Shown in pieces: positions 26,601 through 34,596 of a DNA stretch of 64,000 nt (its first letter is position 1; every line of letters begins with the position of its first letter). A model generated the notes under the pieces. The model saw nothing but the letters and a program-made list of their open reading frames with translations. It was not told the DNA's origin and did no database searches. The translations under genes were made by a program, and so were the position numbers. Location: contig NZ_WVHS01000001.1 in assembly GCF_009834915.1 (NCBI RefSeq), positions 558,001 to 622,000 on the forward strand. Direction: 5' to 3'. Origin of the DNA: Hufsiella ginkgonis (lineage in GTDB: Bacteria; Bacteroidota; Bacteroidia; Sphingobacteriales; Sphingobacteriaceae).

Positions 26601-26757
26601 AGCAGAACAAGGCAAGCTGATCCAGAAAATGACCGAAGCGAAAGCAGGCGGTGCGGGCACCCAACGTCCGGGCGGATTTGGCGGCCGCGGACCACGTTTG
26701 TACGAATGTGAAACCACAGAAGCCGACCTCGATCAGCTGATAGGCGGGAACCATTAA
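23686..26757 (+). CDS. Large secreted two-unit amidohydrolase-like protein
   Basis: 1023 residues. A signal peptide (MRKILLLCFILGTVIRVAAQ) is followed by two amidohydrolase units. In the first (about 35-480), the place of the metal motif HxH reads YPGLVDAFTGYG, so it has lost its ligands. The second (about 580-1000) keeps it: GIVDEHSHIAAS, ITCHSYVQSE, INTFTHILEGYK and a later NSDDAEMARRL. Thus only the C-terminal unit is likely catalytic. Glycine-rich linkers occur near residues 107-125 and 722-730 and at the C-terminus. It should act in the periplasm, possibly on peptides or cyclic amides; family members include imidazolonepropionase-like and Xaa-Pro dipeptidase-like enzymes. It is followed after 18 bases by a shorter relative. 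Confidence 0.85.
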   Translation: MRKILLLCFILGTVIRVAAQGTFPVNGAWDTRPGLYAFTNATIVVSADQTISKGTLLVKDRTIEAIGPGAAIPVPKGYIAVDLKGKFIYPGLVDAFTGYGLPAPAAGGGGFGRGGGGGAAAARPATPAKTGAYGWNEAIKPEVHVGTTFTADVARAEALKKLGFGAVQAVNRDGIVRGTSAAVTLGDEPDNLVMLKDNAAANYSFSKGSSTTSYPTSLMGTIALLRQTFLDAAWYKTSKDEYNITLDEFNKIQSLPQIFEVTDPQSVLRADKIGKEFGKQFIFKTDGKEYQRMDLMKATGGSFIVPVSFPKPYDVEDPADARNITYAQMKDWELAPTNPSALEKAGIRFAITSFGVDNARDFWAAIRTAMEYGLTEKQALRSLTEIPADMLGISAQVGTLAKGKHANFIISSDNLFKANTTIYENWVDGRPYVVSKMDVLDIRGNYTFNMDGSPALTLRIGGTTPAALDATIIRTGADSVQARGTLTRNGDIIGLYFDLRKNPAGNVRLSGYISGYSPVTMSGEAVMPDGTAGRWNAIRKDTLANRGGRPEAAKTTPVTGPVVYPFLAYGNAEIPKTETVLFKNATVWTNEKDGILKNTDVLIEGGKIKAIGKNLSAGSAKVIDATGKHISAGIVDEHSHIAASNGINEGAQSVSAEVRVADVINAEDINIYRQLAGGVTTSHILHGSANSIGGQTQLIKLRWGKSPEEMKFEGSDGFIKFALGENVKQSNGGGGGFGQNVNLRFPQTRMGVEQVYIDAFTRAKEYKAARAVKGSTTRRDLELDALVEILDGKRFITCHSYVQSEINMLIHVADSMGFKINTFTHILEGYKVADKMKAHGIAGSTFSDWWAYKMEVAEAIPYNGKLMHEVGVVTGFNSDDAEMARRLNQEAGKAVTYGKMSEEDALKLVTLNPAKMLHVDNRIGSIKVGKDADLVLWSANPLSIYAVAEKTYVEGVPYWDMEQDAVKRKALKAEQGKLIQKMTEAKAGGAGTQRPGGFGGRGPRLYECETTEADLDQLIGGNH

Positions 26758-26775
26758 TTATTTAAGAAACCAGAC

Positions 26776-28089
26776 ATGAAGAAATTTATATCAGGGCTCG
26801 CGGCCGTTCTTGTAACTACCACCGCGGCATTTGCACAGCCCAATATTATGCCCGCCCTGCCCCAGGGCAAACCGGTAGTGATTACCGGCGCAATGATCCA
26901 CGTGGGCAACGGGCAGGTAATCAGCAATGGTTACATTGCTTTTGATAAAGGAAAGATCACGGCAATCGGCGAAGGTGCTGCTCCGGCGGTTACCGGCGCG
27001 GAAGTGATCAGCGCTGCCGGAAAACACGTGTATCCCGGTTTTATCGCGCCCATCACAGACCTCGGCCTGGTGGAAGTTGAATCGGTAAAGGCTACGCTCG
27101 ACGAGTCGGAAACTGGCAACATGAACCCGCACATCCGTACGCTGATCGCGTATAACACGGATTCGAAGGTGATCCCAACCCTCCGTTCTAACGGGATCCT
27201 GCTGGCACAGCCTACCCCGAACGGCGGTGTGATCTCCGGGCAATCGTCTGTGGTAACCATGGACGGCTGGAACTGGGAAGATGTAGCTTATAAAACCGAC
27301 ATCGCCATTCACCTTAACTGGCCGGTTTCACGTACCGGCCGCGGTTTTGGCGGCGGCGGTTTCCCTGGCGCAGCTGCCGCAGGCGCAGATGCCGGCGACC
27401 GTACGCAAAAGGAGATCGACGACCTGTACGCTTATTTCGCGGCAGCCCAGGGGTATGCTACGATCGGCAAGCCAGCTGTTACTAACATCCGCTTTGCGGC
27501 GATGGCCGGGTTGTTTAACGGCACTAAAAAGCTGTTCATTTCCGTAAATAACTCGAAGGATATCCTGAAAGCGATCGCCTTTATCAAAAAGTTCGGGCTA
27601 AAAGGGGTGATCACCGGTGGTAACGAGGCTTACCTCGTAGCCGACGAACTGAAACAAAATAACATCCCCGTGATACTGGAAGAAACACAGACACTGCCAA
27701 ACCGCACCGAAGATGACGTATACCTGCCTTATAAAATGCCAAAAATGCTGCAGGATGCCGGCGTGCTGTATTCCCTGACCGGGATCGGCTTCTGGCGCCA
27801 GCGCAACCTGCCTTTCGAAGCAGGCACCGCGGCGGCTTATGGTTTAACCAAAGAACAGGCTTTATCAATGATCACCCTGAACACCGCCAAGATCCTCGGG
27901 ATCGACAAAACGGTGGGCAGCCTCGAAAAAGGAAAGGACGCCACCCTGTTCATTTCCAAAGGAGATGCGCTTGACATGATCACGATCGACGTGGAAACCG
28001 CCTTTATCGGCGGCAGGAACGTTAGCCTGGATAACCTGCACAAACAGTTGTACAAACGATATGCGGAGAAATATAATTTGAAGCAGTAA
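26776..28089 (+). CDS. Secreted amidohydrolase-like protein lacking the HxH motif
   Basis: 437 residues with a signal peptide (MKKFISGLAAVLVTTTAAFA) and the amidohydrolase start AMIHVGNGQVISNGYIAFDKG. The metal motif position reads YPGFIAPITDLGL instead of PGxxDxHxH, and no later His pair replaces it. The closing block (LSMITLNTAKILGIDKTVGS then LEKGKDATLFI) is intact. A Gly/Ala-rich insert lies near residues 190-208. It resembles the first, ligand-less unit of the preceding protein. A non-catalytic partner or scaffold is the simplest reading; it probably forms a complex with its neighbour. Confidence 0.82.
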   Translation: MKKFISGLAAVLVTTTAAFAQPNIMPALPQGKPVVITGAMIHVGNGQVISNGYIAFDKGKITAIGEGAAPAVTGAEVISAAGKHVYPGFIAPITDLGLVEVESVKATLDESETGNMNPHIRTLIAYNTDSKVIPTLRSNGILLAQPTPNGGVISGQSSVVTMDGWNWEDVAYKTDIAIHLNWPVSRTGRGFGGGGFPGAAAAGADAGDRTQKEIDDLYAYFAAAQGYATIGKPAVTNIRFAAMAGLFNGTKKLFISVNNSKDILKAIAFIKKFGLKGVITGGNEAYLVADELKQNNIPVILEETQTLPNRTEDDVYLPYKMPKMLQDAGVLYSLTGIGFWRQRNLPFEAGTAAAYGLTKEQALSMITLNTAKILGIDKTVGSLEKGKDATLFISKGDALDMITIDVETAFIGGRNVSLDNLHKQLYKRYAEKYNLKQ

Positions 28090-28105
28090 TTTTTTAGCTG
28101 AAAGC

Positions 28106-28159
28106 AAAAAGCCGGAAGCTTAAAGCGACGGGAATGTCGCTTTAAGCTTCCGGCTTTTT
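28106..28159. terminator. Bidirectional terminator, 24-bp stem
   Basis: Five A, then GCCGGAAGCTTAAAGCGAC, a 6-base loop and the exact complement ending in five T. It works for both the convergent amidohydrolase pair and the carboxymuconolactone-decarboxylase-like gene. Confidence 0.9.
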
Positions 28160-28192
28160 GTTACGGCATGATCTTGCTTTAAGCTTCCCGCT

Positions 28193-28543
28193 TTAAAGTT
28201 TTCCCGCATTCAGCTCATCCCAATACTCCACCGCCCGCCGGTAATGCGGGATCACGATCGAGCCGCCTACCAGGTTAGCGATCATAAACAGTTCATTCAT
28301 TTCGTCGTGGGTAACGCCTTCGTGGTGACATTTCTCCAGGTGATACCTGATGCAGTCGTCGCAGCGCAGCACCATGGAGGCCACCAGGCCCAGGAGCTCC
28401 TTGGTTTTAACGGGAAGTGCACCTTCGGCGTATGAAGTGCTATCGAGTGCAAAAAACCGCTTGATGTTGGTATTGGCGGTTTCCATAATACGGTCGTTCA
28501 TGCGGGAACGGTAAGAGTTAAAGTCGTTTACAAGCTGTGACAT
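28193..28543 (-). CDS. Carboxymuconolactone decarboxylase / AhpD-like protein
   Basis: 116 residues. The conserved CxxC...H block is present: CDDCIRYHLEKCHHEGVTHD (about residues 61-80). AhpD-like proteins with this CxxC-His centre are small all-helical oxidoreductases that act on peroxides or alkylhydroperoxide reductase, while others are decarboxylases. The CxxC favours the redox type. It stands at the end of a minus-strand run below the ATL and trmB genes. Confidence 0.85.
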   Translation of the reverse strand: MSQLVNDFNSYRSRMNDRIMETANTNIKRFFALDSTSYAEGALPVKTKELLGLVASMVLRCDDCIRYHLEKCHHEGVTHDEMNELFMIANLVGGSIVIPHYRRAVEYWDELNAGKL

Positions 28544-28581
28544 GGCATTTTATTAAAGGAACGTAAAAATGAGGTACGATA

Positions 28582-28917
28582 TCAATCGGGTTTAAGTTCG
28601 ATAGACGGGTCCCAGAACACCGCTTTTAAGTGCCTTACCTGGTCGTTTTGCACTTCGACCCCTTCGCTTTCCAGCAATTGCTGCATGAGGCTGCCGCCGA
28701 AATGGTGTTTGGCGGTGAGCAGGCCGGCGCGGTTCACCACGCGGTGTGCGGGCACTGGCGGGTGCACCCTTCCTGCGCCGTTCATGGCATAGCCAACCAT
28801 GCGCGAAGATCCCTTAGTGCCCAGGTATGCTGCAATGGCGCCATACGAGGTGACCCGCCCGCGTGGAATGAGCCTTGCTACCTGGTATACCATGTCGAAA
28901 AAGTTATCTTTCTCCAT
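28582..28917 (-). CDS. Alkyltransferase-like (ATL) DNA-binding protein
   Basis: 111 residues, matching the C-terminal DNA-binding domain of O6-methylguanine-DNA methyltransferase. IPRGRVTSYGAIAAYLG and the Arg-finger region SSRMVGYAMNG are intact. The active-site PCHRV reads PAHRV (56-60), with Ala57 for Cys. This is the definition of ATL proteins, which bind and flip O6-alkylguanine but cannot repair it, and flag the lesion for nucleotide excision repair. Its start overlaps the trmB end by 14 bases. Confidence 0.9.
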   Translation of the reverse strand: MEKDNFFDMVYQVARLIPRGRVTSYGAIAAYLGTKGSSRMVGYAMNGAGRVHPPVPAHRVVNRAGLLTAKHHFGGSLMQQLLESEGVEVQNDQVRHLKAVFWDPSIELKPD

Positions 28918-29566
28918 CGGGGAAACCGAATTTGATGTAATTGATATTCTTATCTTTTTTCAGGTATTTCTTTTCGTAGTAGGTATTTATAGACAATACT
29001 TCGTCCGCGTACTCCGACTGGTACAGGTTGTCGGTTTGTAAGTGTACGGTTAATCCTTTTTCGTTTACCTTGTCTATCGTGTAAAGGAACAGGGCATCGT
29101 CGTCTGTTTTGAGGTGTACCACGCCGTTCGGCTGAAGGATCTCGCGGTACATGTCCAGGAACCGTGGCGATGTAAGCCGCTTCTTTTCCCGGCTTACCTG
29201 TGGTTGCGGATCGGGAAAGGTGATCCAGATCTCCGCGACTTCGTGAGCCCCGAAATACGCCAGGATCTGTTCTATCTGGATGCGCAGGAACGCCACGTTA
29301 CCGATCCCTTCTTCGAGCGCCGTTTTGGCTCCGCGCCAGATGCGGTTCCCTTTATAATCGATGCCGATGAAATTCCTCCCGGGAAAGAGCCGGGCCAATG
29401 CAACTGCGTATTCGCCTTTGCCGCAGGCGAGCTCCAATACCAAAGGGTTCGGATTCTTAAAAAAGTTACTGTTCCAGCTGCCTTTGTTGGTTTTTCCCTC
29501 ATCCAGCTGAAATACGTTTGGAAACGTGGCGATCTCCGCAAAGCGACGGAGCTTGTCTTTACCCAT
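28904..29566 (-). CDS. trmB: tRNA (guanine-N7-)-methyltransferase
   Basis: 220 residues. LVLELACGKGEYAVALARLF is the SAM-binding motif I, NFIGIDYKGNRIWRGAKTAL motif II, and ITFPDPQPQVSREKKRLTSP the TrmB signature with its catalytic Asp. It methylates G46 of tRNA variable loops. TATTTTTG (29586-29593, minus) lies 19 bases upstream as a possible -7 element. Confidence 0.93.
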   Translation of the reverse strand: MGKDKLRRFAEIATFPNVFQLDEGKTNKGSWNSNFFKNPNPLVLELACGKGEYAVALARLFPGRNFIGIDYKGNRIWRGAKTALEEGIGNVAFLRIQIEQILAYFGAHEVAEIWITFPDPQPQVSREKKRLTSPRFLDMYREILQPNGVVHLKTDDDALFLYTIDKVNEKGLTVHLQTDNLYQSEYADEVLSINTYYEKKYLKKDKNINYIKFGFPDGER

Positions 29567-29626
29567 TAGATCTTTGTTTGTGGGGCAAAAATATCTATTA
29601 TGGGGAGAAAGAGAATAGGAAACCTC

Positions 29627-30070
29627 CTAATACGTTTCGCTGTCCGGCGGGATGCCGTAATCTTTTATCCTGATTGCGGATTTCTTTGGCTCTCTTGGGC
29701 GCTTTTTAAAGAGGTGTGTTACTTTATCGACCAGGCCGGCAAACATATCACTATTTACATTTTTTGCCGCTTTCTGTGAAAGGAAGGTGACAATAGCTTT
29801 AGTGATGAAACCCGACTTTCGGAAAACTATCTTGTTGAGTACCAGGGGAAGTACCACACGCGTAATGGTGGTCACCATATCGTGGCTCATCAAGTCGCCG
29901 AGGAGCGATTGTTTACCTGTTCCGCTTTTAAAAAGACCGGTTATGGTACCGAAGATCGCGCCGGGACTGCTGAACTTTTCCTTGATAGCGCCTTCCTGTT
30001 CGATCCTGCGGCCTTTCAGCATAAAGATCTCTGTCCTCAGTTCATCTATTGTGGTGAATGATCTTTCCAT
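29627..30070 (-). CDS. Hypothetical protein of an envelope-stress-like group
   Basis: 147 residues. It has a charged helical N-terminus (SFTTIDELRTEIFMLKGRRIEQEGAI), a Gly/Ser segment and a moderately hydrophobic middle (TRVVLPLVLNKIVFRKSGFI), ending in a basic tail. No family is recognised. It directly abuts the end of the holin-like gene upstream (start codon next to its stop), and YtxH and AI-2E genes come before, so it is probably translated with that envelope-associated operon. Confidence 0.7.
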   Translation of the reverse strand: MERSFTTIDELRTEIFMLKGRRIEQEGAIKEKFSSPGAIFGTITGLFKSGTGKQSLLGDLMSHDMVTTITRVVLPLVLNKIVFRKSGFITKAIVTFLSQKAAKNVNSDMFAGLVDKVTHLFKKRPREPKKSAIRIKDYGIPPDSETY

Positions 30071-30445
30071 CTACTTCTTTTTACGAAATATCTTCTTTAC
30101 CATAAAATTGATCAGGTACTTTTCTACGTACTTGTCTTTTATGAAGTACATGATCAGGGCGAGCCCGAAATAGATCAGCGATACGATCCCGAAGCCGGCA
30201 GCGGTCGACTGCAGTTGTTCGCCCAGGTAGAATCCCAGCGTCATCGACCCGAATAAAAAAGTGAGGATCATGGCCACTACTACAAACGCATCGGTAGCCA
30301 CGTTGGCGATGATCACCACCAGCCGCTCGATAAGCGTGAGGCGTCCAAGCTCCATGCGGGTGGTGAGGTATTCTTTCAGCAGGGCGATGAGATCTTGTTT
30401 CTCAGGCTGCGGTATTCCTTCTTTTGGTTCGTATGATTCTGGCAT
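30071..30445 (-). CDS. Phage-holin-3-6-like (Holin-X) membrane protein
   Basis: 124 residues. An amphipathic N-terminus (LIALLKEYLTTRMELGRLTLIERLVVI) is followed by two membrane helices (about 47-70 and 80-100) and a very basic tail ending in KKK. This is the layout of the holin-X/phage_holin_3_6 family, which in non-phage settings accompanies YtxH/YqjD-type stress proteins. Despite the family name there is no sign of a prophage nearby. It lies between YtxH and an abutting hypothetical gene. Confidence 0.75.
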   Translation of the reverse strand: MPESYEPKEGIPQPEKQDLIALLKEYLTTRMELGRLTLIERLVVIIANVATDAFVVVAMILTFLFGSMTLGFYLGEQLQSTAAGFGIVSLIYFGLALIMYFIKDKYVEKYLINFMVKKIFRKKK

Positions 30446-30474
30446 AAGATCTCCTGATGTTTATCCGGCCAGGA

Positions 30475-30741
30475 TTATACCTGGTCGGTGGCGCCGTTAA
30501 ACTCTTCTTCGGGGGTAGCGGTTTTCGAGCGGAAACCGCCTATTACTTTGTCTTTCAGCTCTGCAAGGTGATCGATCTCTTCCGCAGCGCGGTCTTTAAT
30601 AGAATCGCCCAGGTTCTTTAACGCATCGCTCAGTTTATCACGCGTTTCGGTGCCTTTATCTGGTGCGAATAGTATTCCTAATGCGGCTCCGGCGGCTAAT
30701 CCCGCCAGCAGGGCTACAATAACTTTGGTGTTATCTTTCAT
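30475..30741 (-). CDS. YtxH-domain protein
   Basis: 88 residues: a membrane helix with small residues (VIVALLAGLAAGAALGILFA), PDKGTETRDKLSDALKNLGD, then a charged amphipathic helix. This is the YtxH pattern, a small membrane-anchored protein often induced by general stress. It is 29 bases upstream of the holin-like gene, in the same operon direction. Confidence 0.88.
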   Translation of the reverse strand: MKDNTKVIVALLAGLAAGAALGILFAPDKGTETRDKLSDALKNLGDSIKDRAAEEIDHLAELKDKVIGGFRSKTATPEEEFNGATDQV

Positions 30742-30819
30742 GGTTCTAAGGATTTTATGTTTAAGTTTCAGTTCCAGGGTTAAGCATCGCGTATATTACC
30801 TTTACAATACAAGGGATCG

Positions 30820-31887
30820 TTATAAAGTGTTTTCAGAAATGTTATTCTTTTCTTCCGAAAGCCTGATCTTTTCCAGCCGCTCGCTGGCCATTTTACTGGT
30901 TTCGTAAATACGGATGGTCAATATAAAGTAAGACAGTAACAGGGGGCCAAAAACGAGCCCCATAATACCGAACATAGGGATCCCGATGATCACCCCGATC
31001 ACTGTAATAATGGGATGCGTATCTGCCACGCGCTTGGCGATAATAAAGCGGATCACGTTGTCGATATTGATCACCAGGATAAGCCCCCATAGCAGGAGCC
31101 CGGTACCGCTAAACGTGTTTCCGTTAAAGATCTGGATGAGGGCGGCGGGGATAAATACGATGGGCGCGCCCACTACCGGCAGGAACGACAAAAAGATACA
31201 AACCACTCCCCAGAATATGGCGTCGTCTATGCCAAAAATAAAGAAGCCGATGCTCACCAGCGCACCCTGCACAAAGGCGATAAACCCCTGTCCGAGCACG
31301 TTGGAGTATGTAATATTTTTCAGCTCGGTGGCGAATTTCAGTGCATTCTGTTCGCGGAAGGGCGCGTACTTGAGCATCCCCGCTTCAAATTCCTCGTGCT
31401 GGGTAAACATGAAATAAAGCAGGAAATACATGATGGTAATGCCCAACGCGATCTCACCTGCGCCCCCCAGGATAGAGGGGAACAGCTCTCCGGCGAGCGT
31501 ATTCGATTTCTCGATGAGGTGCTCGTACATATCCGGCTGGTTAAATTTATCCGACAGGAAATCGTCTATCTTCGATCCGATCACGCGGATGCGGATGGCA
31601 TCTTTCTTAAAATCCGCGATCTTGTTGATCACCATCATCGTAAGCGTAAGGAACGGCAGGATGATGATGATAAACGAGCCGATCATCACCGTGAGGGCCG
31701 CCACCGAGCGCCGCCACCTGAGGCTGTCGGCAAAGTACAGGTACACCGGCCGCAGGATGGTGAACATGATAATGGTACTGAGCATCGACCCGGCAATGGC
31801 GCGCAGCGAATACACCACACAGGCACCGAGCAGGATCAATATAAACAGGACGACGCTGTTTCGCTGTCTGTGGTTAAAGAGGGACAT
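30820..31887 (-). CDS. AI-2E-family transporter
   Basis: 355 residues with about eight membrane helices. It has the family block VGAPIVFIPAALIQIFNG, followed by TGLLLWGLILVINIDNVIRF and IPMFGIMGLVFGPLLLSYF. AI-2E/PerM proteins export or import small solutes; some are Na+/H+ antiporters and TqsA exports autoinducer-2. The substrate cannot be told. It lies 78 bases upstream of the ytxH-like gene and may share its transcript. Confidence 0.88.
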   Translation of the reverse strand: MSLFNHRQRNSVVLFILILLGACVVYSLRAIAGSMLSTIIMFTILRPVYLYFADSLRWRRSVAALTVMIGSFIIIILPFLTLTMMVINKIADFKKDAIRIRVIGSKIDDFLSDKFNQPDMYEHLIEKSNTLAGELFPSILGGAGEIALGITIMYFLLYFMFTQHEEFEAGMLKYAPFREQNALKFATELKNITYSNVLGQGFIAFVQGALVSIGFFIFGIDDAIFWGVVCIFLSFLPVVGAPIVFIPAALIQIFNGNTFSGTGLLLWGLILVINIDNVIRFIIAKRVADTHPIITVIGVIIGIPMFGIMGLVFGPLLLSYFILTIRIYETSKMASERLEKIRLSEEKNNISENTL

Positions 31888-31954
31888 CGGTGGTAAATAC
31901 TTGTCGGTAAAGTCAGCCTTATACGTGCTACAAACTATGCACCAACGAAATTGT

Positions 31955-32896
31955 TTACCGAAACTTTGTCAGCTGGTTAATCTTGTCGCAATTTTCCTTC
32001 ACGATAGAAAGGTAATATTTTACGTCCTGCGGCTGCCCGTGCAGCTGGGCGCAGATCTCATCTACCGCGAGGTTTACGGCGGTAAGGGGATTGCGGATCT
32101 GGTCCGCGAGCAGCACGGTACCGTCTGGCTGGGCTTTGCGTGCTTTTAAAGCGGTGATGTCATGCAGGGTGACATAATAAAGCTTGAGGGAGCCATGCTG
32201 CGAGATCTGCAGGAAAGAAGAAATGCTGGAATAACGCAAGCCGCCATTAGCCAATTTCAGCGAAATTTCATGCCCGGTTACAAAACCGTTCCGCTCCATC
32301 TCCGTCACGTAACGATCGCGCTGGTACTCGTCCGTGTAAAAGCTTGCGGCATTGGCGCGCAGGAATTCCGCACGCGTTGTTTCGAAGTATTCCAGGGCGG
32401 CATCGTTCACATCGTAATGCTTCCCGCTGATGTCTGTTACAAACATAGGGTCTTTAGATCGTTCGAAGATGATGCGGAACTTATCCTCGCTGGCCTTCAG
32501 CGCGCTGAACGACCTGCTGTTCTTTATCGCATAGCGAATGCAGGAGTCGAGCACATGCCCGCTGATGCTGTCGATGGAAAAATAGGCGGCGGCACCGAGA
32601 TTCATGGCCGTCTCGTCTGTTTCCTTGTTGTAATGTTCACCCAGGAAAATAATGGGCTCGGTGCAATTTGAGCGGATCGCTTCGTGTAAAAGATCGAGGC
32701 CCTCGTACCCCTGCACCTTTTCATAAAGCAGGTAGGCCTCGAAACGCGATTTAAGCATGGCATTGATCGCCTCCGGGTAAGTGCCGCACCTGGTTACGCG
32801 GTAAACTTTATTGCCGGTTGTTGCACCAAGGAGGCGCTCAAGGGCCGTCAATTCCGGCTCCTGGTTACCAGCAAGTAAAATGTTCACTAATTTCAT
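31955..32896 (-). CDS. Degenerate receiver-PAS-DHp protein
   Basis: 313 residues in three parts. Residues 1-125 have the receiver fold, but the phosphoacceptor position is Tyr58 (LLYEKVQGYEG), the acidic pair is lost (LLAGNQ) and the conserved Lys is lost (AAAYFSID). Residues about 130-250 are a PAS domain (KASEDKFRIIFERSKDPMFV, DVNDAALEYFETTR). The end (about 262-313) looks like a histidine-kinase dimerisation helix, where HEIRNPL has become DQIRNPL. No ATPase domain follows and the gene ends cleanly. It should not phosphorylate or be phosphorylated. It lies 115 bases downstream of the NtrC-type regulator and may act as a dimeric sensor that binds a partner kinase or regulator. Confidence 0.8.
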   Translation of the reverse strand: MKLVNILLAGNQEPELTALERLLGATTGNKVYRVTRCGTYPEAINAMLKSRFEAYLLYEKVQGYEGLDLLHEAIRSNCTEPIIFLGEHYNKETDETAMNLGAAAYFSIDSISGHVLDSCIRYAIKNSRSFSALKASEDKFRIIFERSKDPMFVTDISGKHYDVNDAALEYFETTRAEFLRANAASFYTDEYQRDRYVTEMERNGFVTGHEISLKLANGGLRYSSISSFLQISQHGSLKLYYVTLHDITALKARKAQPDGTVLLADQIRNPLTAVNLAVDEICAQLHGQPQDVKYYLSIVKENCDKINQLTKFR

Positions 32897-33011
32897 CGTC
32901 CTCCTTTATTGATCAGGAGGAAGCCATTACAAGATGCATGCCCGCAGCAATTCCAAGCGGCAAACCGCCTGAAACACGGCATTACTGTGCATTCTGTTGC
33001 TCAAATGCGGG

Positions 33012-34421
33012 TTATTCGATCTTAATTCCCCGCATTTTATTGTAAAGGGTCTTACGGTCGATGTTAAGGATCCTGGCGGCTTTGGTTTTGTTAAAGTTCA
33101 CTTCTTTGAGCACCTTCAGGATGGTTTCATACTCCGCCTCCATGGCGGCGTCCTTCAGCTTACGCTTACTTTCGCCAACAGGCGCAGCCGTGGCGCCCAT
33201 GGCAGTTTCCATAGCCGATACACGGGCGAAGGTGGAGATCTCCAATGGCAGCGACTTGATCTGCACCACGCTGCCCTCGGTAAGCAGGGTGGCCCTGCGG
33301 ATCACGTTCTTCAGCTCGCGCACGTTGCCCGGCCAGTTATAAGAAAGCAGGCATTCCACTACATCGTCAGAAAAACCGGTCACGTTGCGGTTCAGTTCCT
33401 GGTTGGCTTCCTTCAAAAAGCTGTCGGCAAAGATCAGGATGTCTTTCCCGCGCTGCCTTAACGGCGGAAGGTGAATGCTAAACTCGTTAAAACGATGGTA
33501 GAGGTCCTCGCGGAAGCGGCCTTTTACGATAGAGTCCTGCAGGTTTTCGTTGGTCGCTACAATGATGCGCACATCGAGGTTGATCTCCTTGGTGCTGCCG
33601 ATACGTTTTACCTTGCGTTCCTGGACCGTTCTGAGCAATGCGGCCTGGATGTCGTAAGAAAGGTTACCCACTTCATCCAGGAACAGGGTACCGCCGTTAG
33701 CCATCTCGAAATGGCCGATCTTAGTGTATAGGGCGCCCGTGAATGAGCCTTTTTCGTGCCCGAAGAACTCGCTTCCCGCCAGCTCCTTGGTGAGCGATCC
33801 ACAGTCCATCGCGATAAACGGCTTATCCTTACGCAAGCTGTTGAGGTGTATGGTTTTTGCAACCGACTCCTTGCCTGTGCCGCTCTCGCCGGTGAGGATC
33901 ACGCTATAACTGGTGGGCGCGATAAGCTCGATCTGCCGCACCAGGTCGGCCGAGACCATGCTTTGCCCTGTAATGAACTTTTCCTTTACAAAACCCGCAT
34001 TGGCCTGCTGCTTTTGCTGGGGGTTGCCCGGTTCTTCCTTGTACACTTTTGAAAGGGCTTCCTGCGTTTCTATGGCTTTGTTAATGGTGTTCAGGATCTC
34101 GTCTGGATACAAGGGCTTGGTGATATAATCGTAAGCACCGAGCTTGATAAGCTCTACGGCAAGCTTGATATCCGAGTAACCGGTAATGATGATCACCCCG
34201 GTGGTGGGGTGGATGGCCTTGATCTTTTTAAGGATCTCGCGCCCGTCGGTATCCTCCAGCCTGAAGTCGCAAAGTACCAGGTTGTAGGGTTCCTTAGAGA
34301 TCAGCTCCATCGCCGTCGCGCCGCTCGTGGCCGTATTTACCTCGAAGCCGTTGCGGGTTAAAAACCGGGAGAGAAGTAATCCAATGTTTACTTCGTCGTC
34401 TACGATCAGGATCTTCTTCAT
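33012..34421 (-). CDS. NtrC-type sigma-54-dependent response regulator
   Basis: 469 residues: receiver domain (1-120; Asp52 in LVLCDFRLEDTDG, Lys in YITKPLYPDE), AAA+ domain with Walker A GESGTGKES near 178, the sigma-54 contact loop GSFTGA (usually GAFTGA) and GGTLFLDEVGNL, and a Fis-type helix-turn-helix at the end (KAARILNIDRKTLYNKMRGI). It activates sigma-54 promoters when phosphorylated. The Ala-to-Ser change in the contact loop is seen in some active members. The cognate kinase is not in the window; the adjacent degenerate PAS protein may modulate it. Confidence 0.93.
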   Translation of the reverse strand: MKKILIVDDEVNIGLLLSRFLTRNGFEVNTATSGATAMELISKEPYNLVLCDFRLEDTDGREILKKIKAIHPTTGVIIITGYSDIKLAVELIKLGAYDYITKPLYPDEILNTINKAIETQEALSKVYKEEPGNPQQKQQANAGFVKEKFITGQSMVSADLVRQIELIAPTSYSVILTGESGTGKESVAKTIHLNSLRKDKPFIAMDCGSLTKELAGSEFFGHEKGSFTGALYTKIGHFEMANGGTLFLDEVGNLSYDIQAALLRTVQERKVKRIGSTKEINLDVRIIVATNENLQDSIVKGRFREDLYHRFNEFSIHLPPLRQRGKDILIFADSFLKEANQELNRNVTGFSDDVVECLLSYNWPGNVRELKNVIRRATLLTEGSVVQIKSLPLEISTFARVSAMETAMGATAAPVGESKRKLKDAAMEAEYETILKVLKEVNFNKTKAARILNIDRKTLYNKMRGIKIE

Positions 34422-34596
34422 ATAATTGGGCGCGTTTCTTTGAACCGATATTTAAACGAATAAATATAGAATTAAATTTAAAAAGCGGGAATTTTTTTCC
34501 ACAAACATGCGTCATATACCTGAAATCAGGTAGTGCGGCACAGGTGGCGGAGATTAATCATTATTCATTATTCTCCAAAAAGGATACTTTTACGGG

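Noticed and set aside
25777-26754. A 325-codon minus-strand frame under the amidohydrolase gene
   Set aside because: His/Phe-rich nonsense typical of the antisense of a GC-rich gene; the sense gene has clear motifs.
30071-30445. Prophage suspected from the holin-like gene
   Set aside because: Neighbours are YtxH, AI-2E and trmB; no phage structural, lysis or integrase genes nearby.
34422-34596. Cobalamin riboswitch before the B12-binding gene
   Set aside because: The spacer is too short and AT-rich, with no B12-box-like conserved words.
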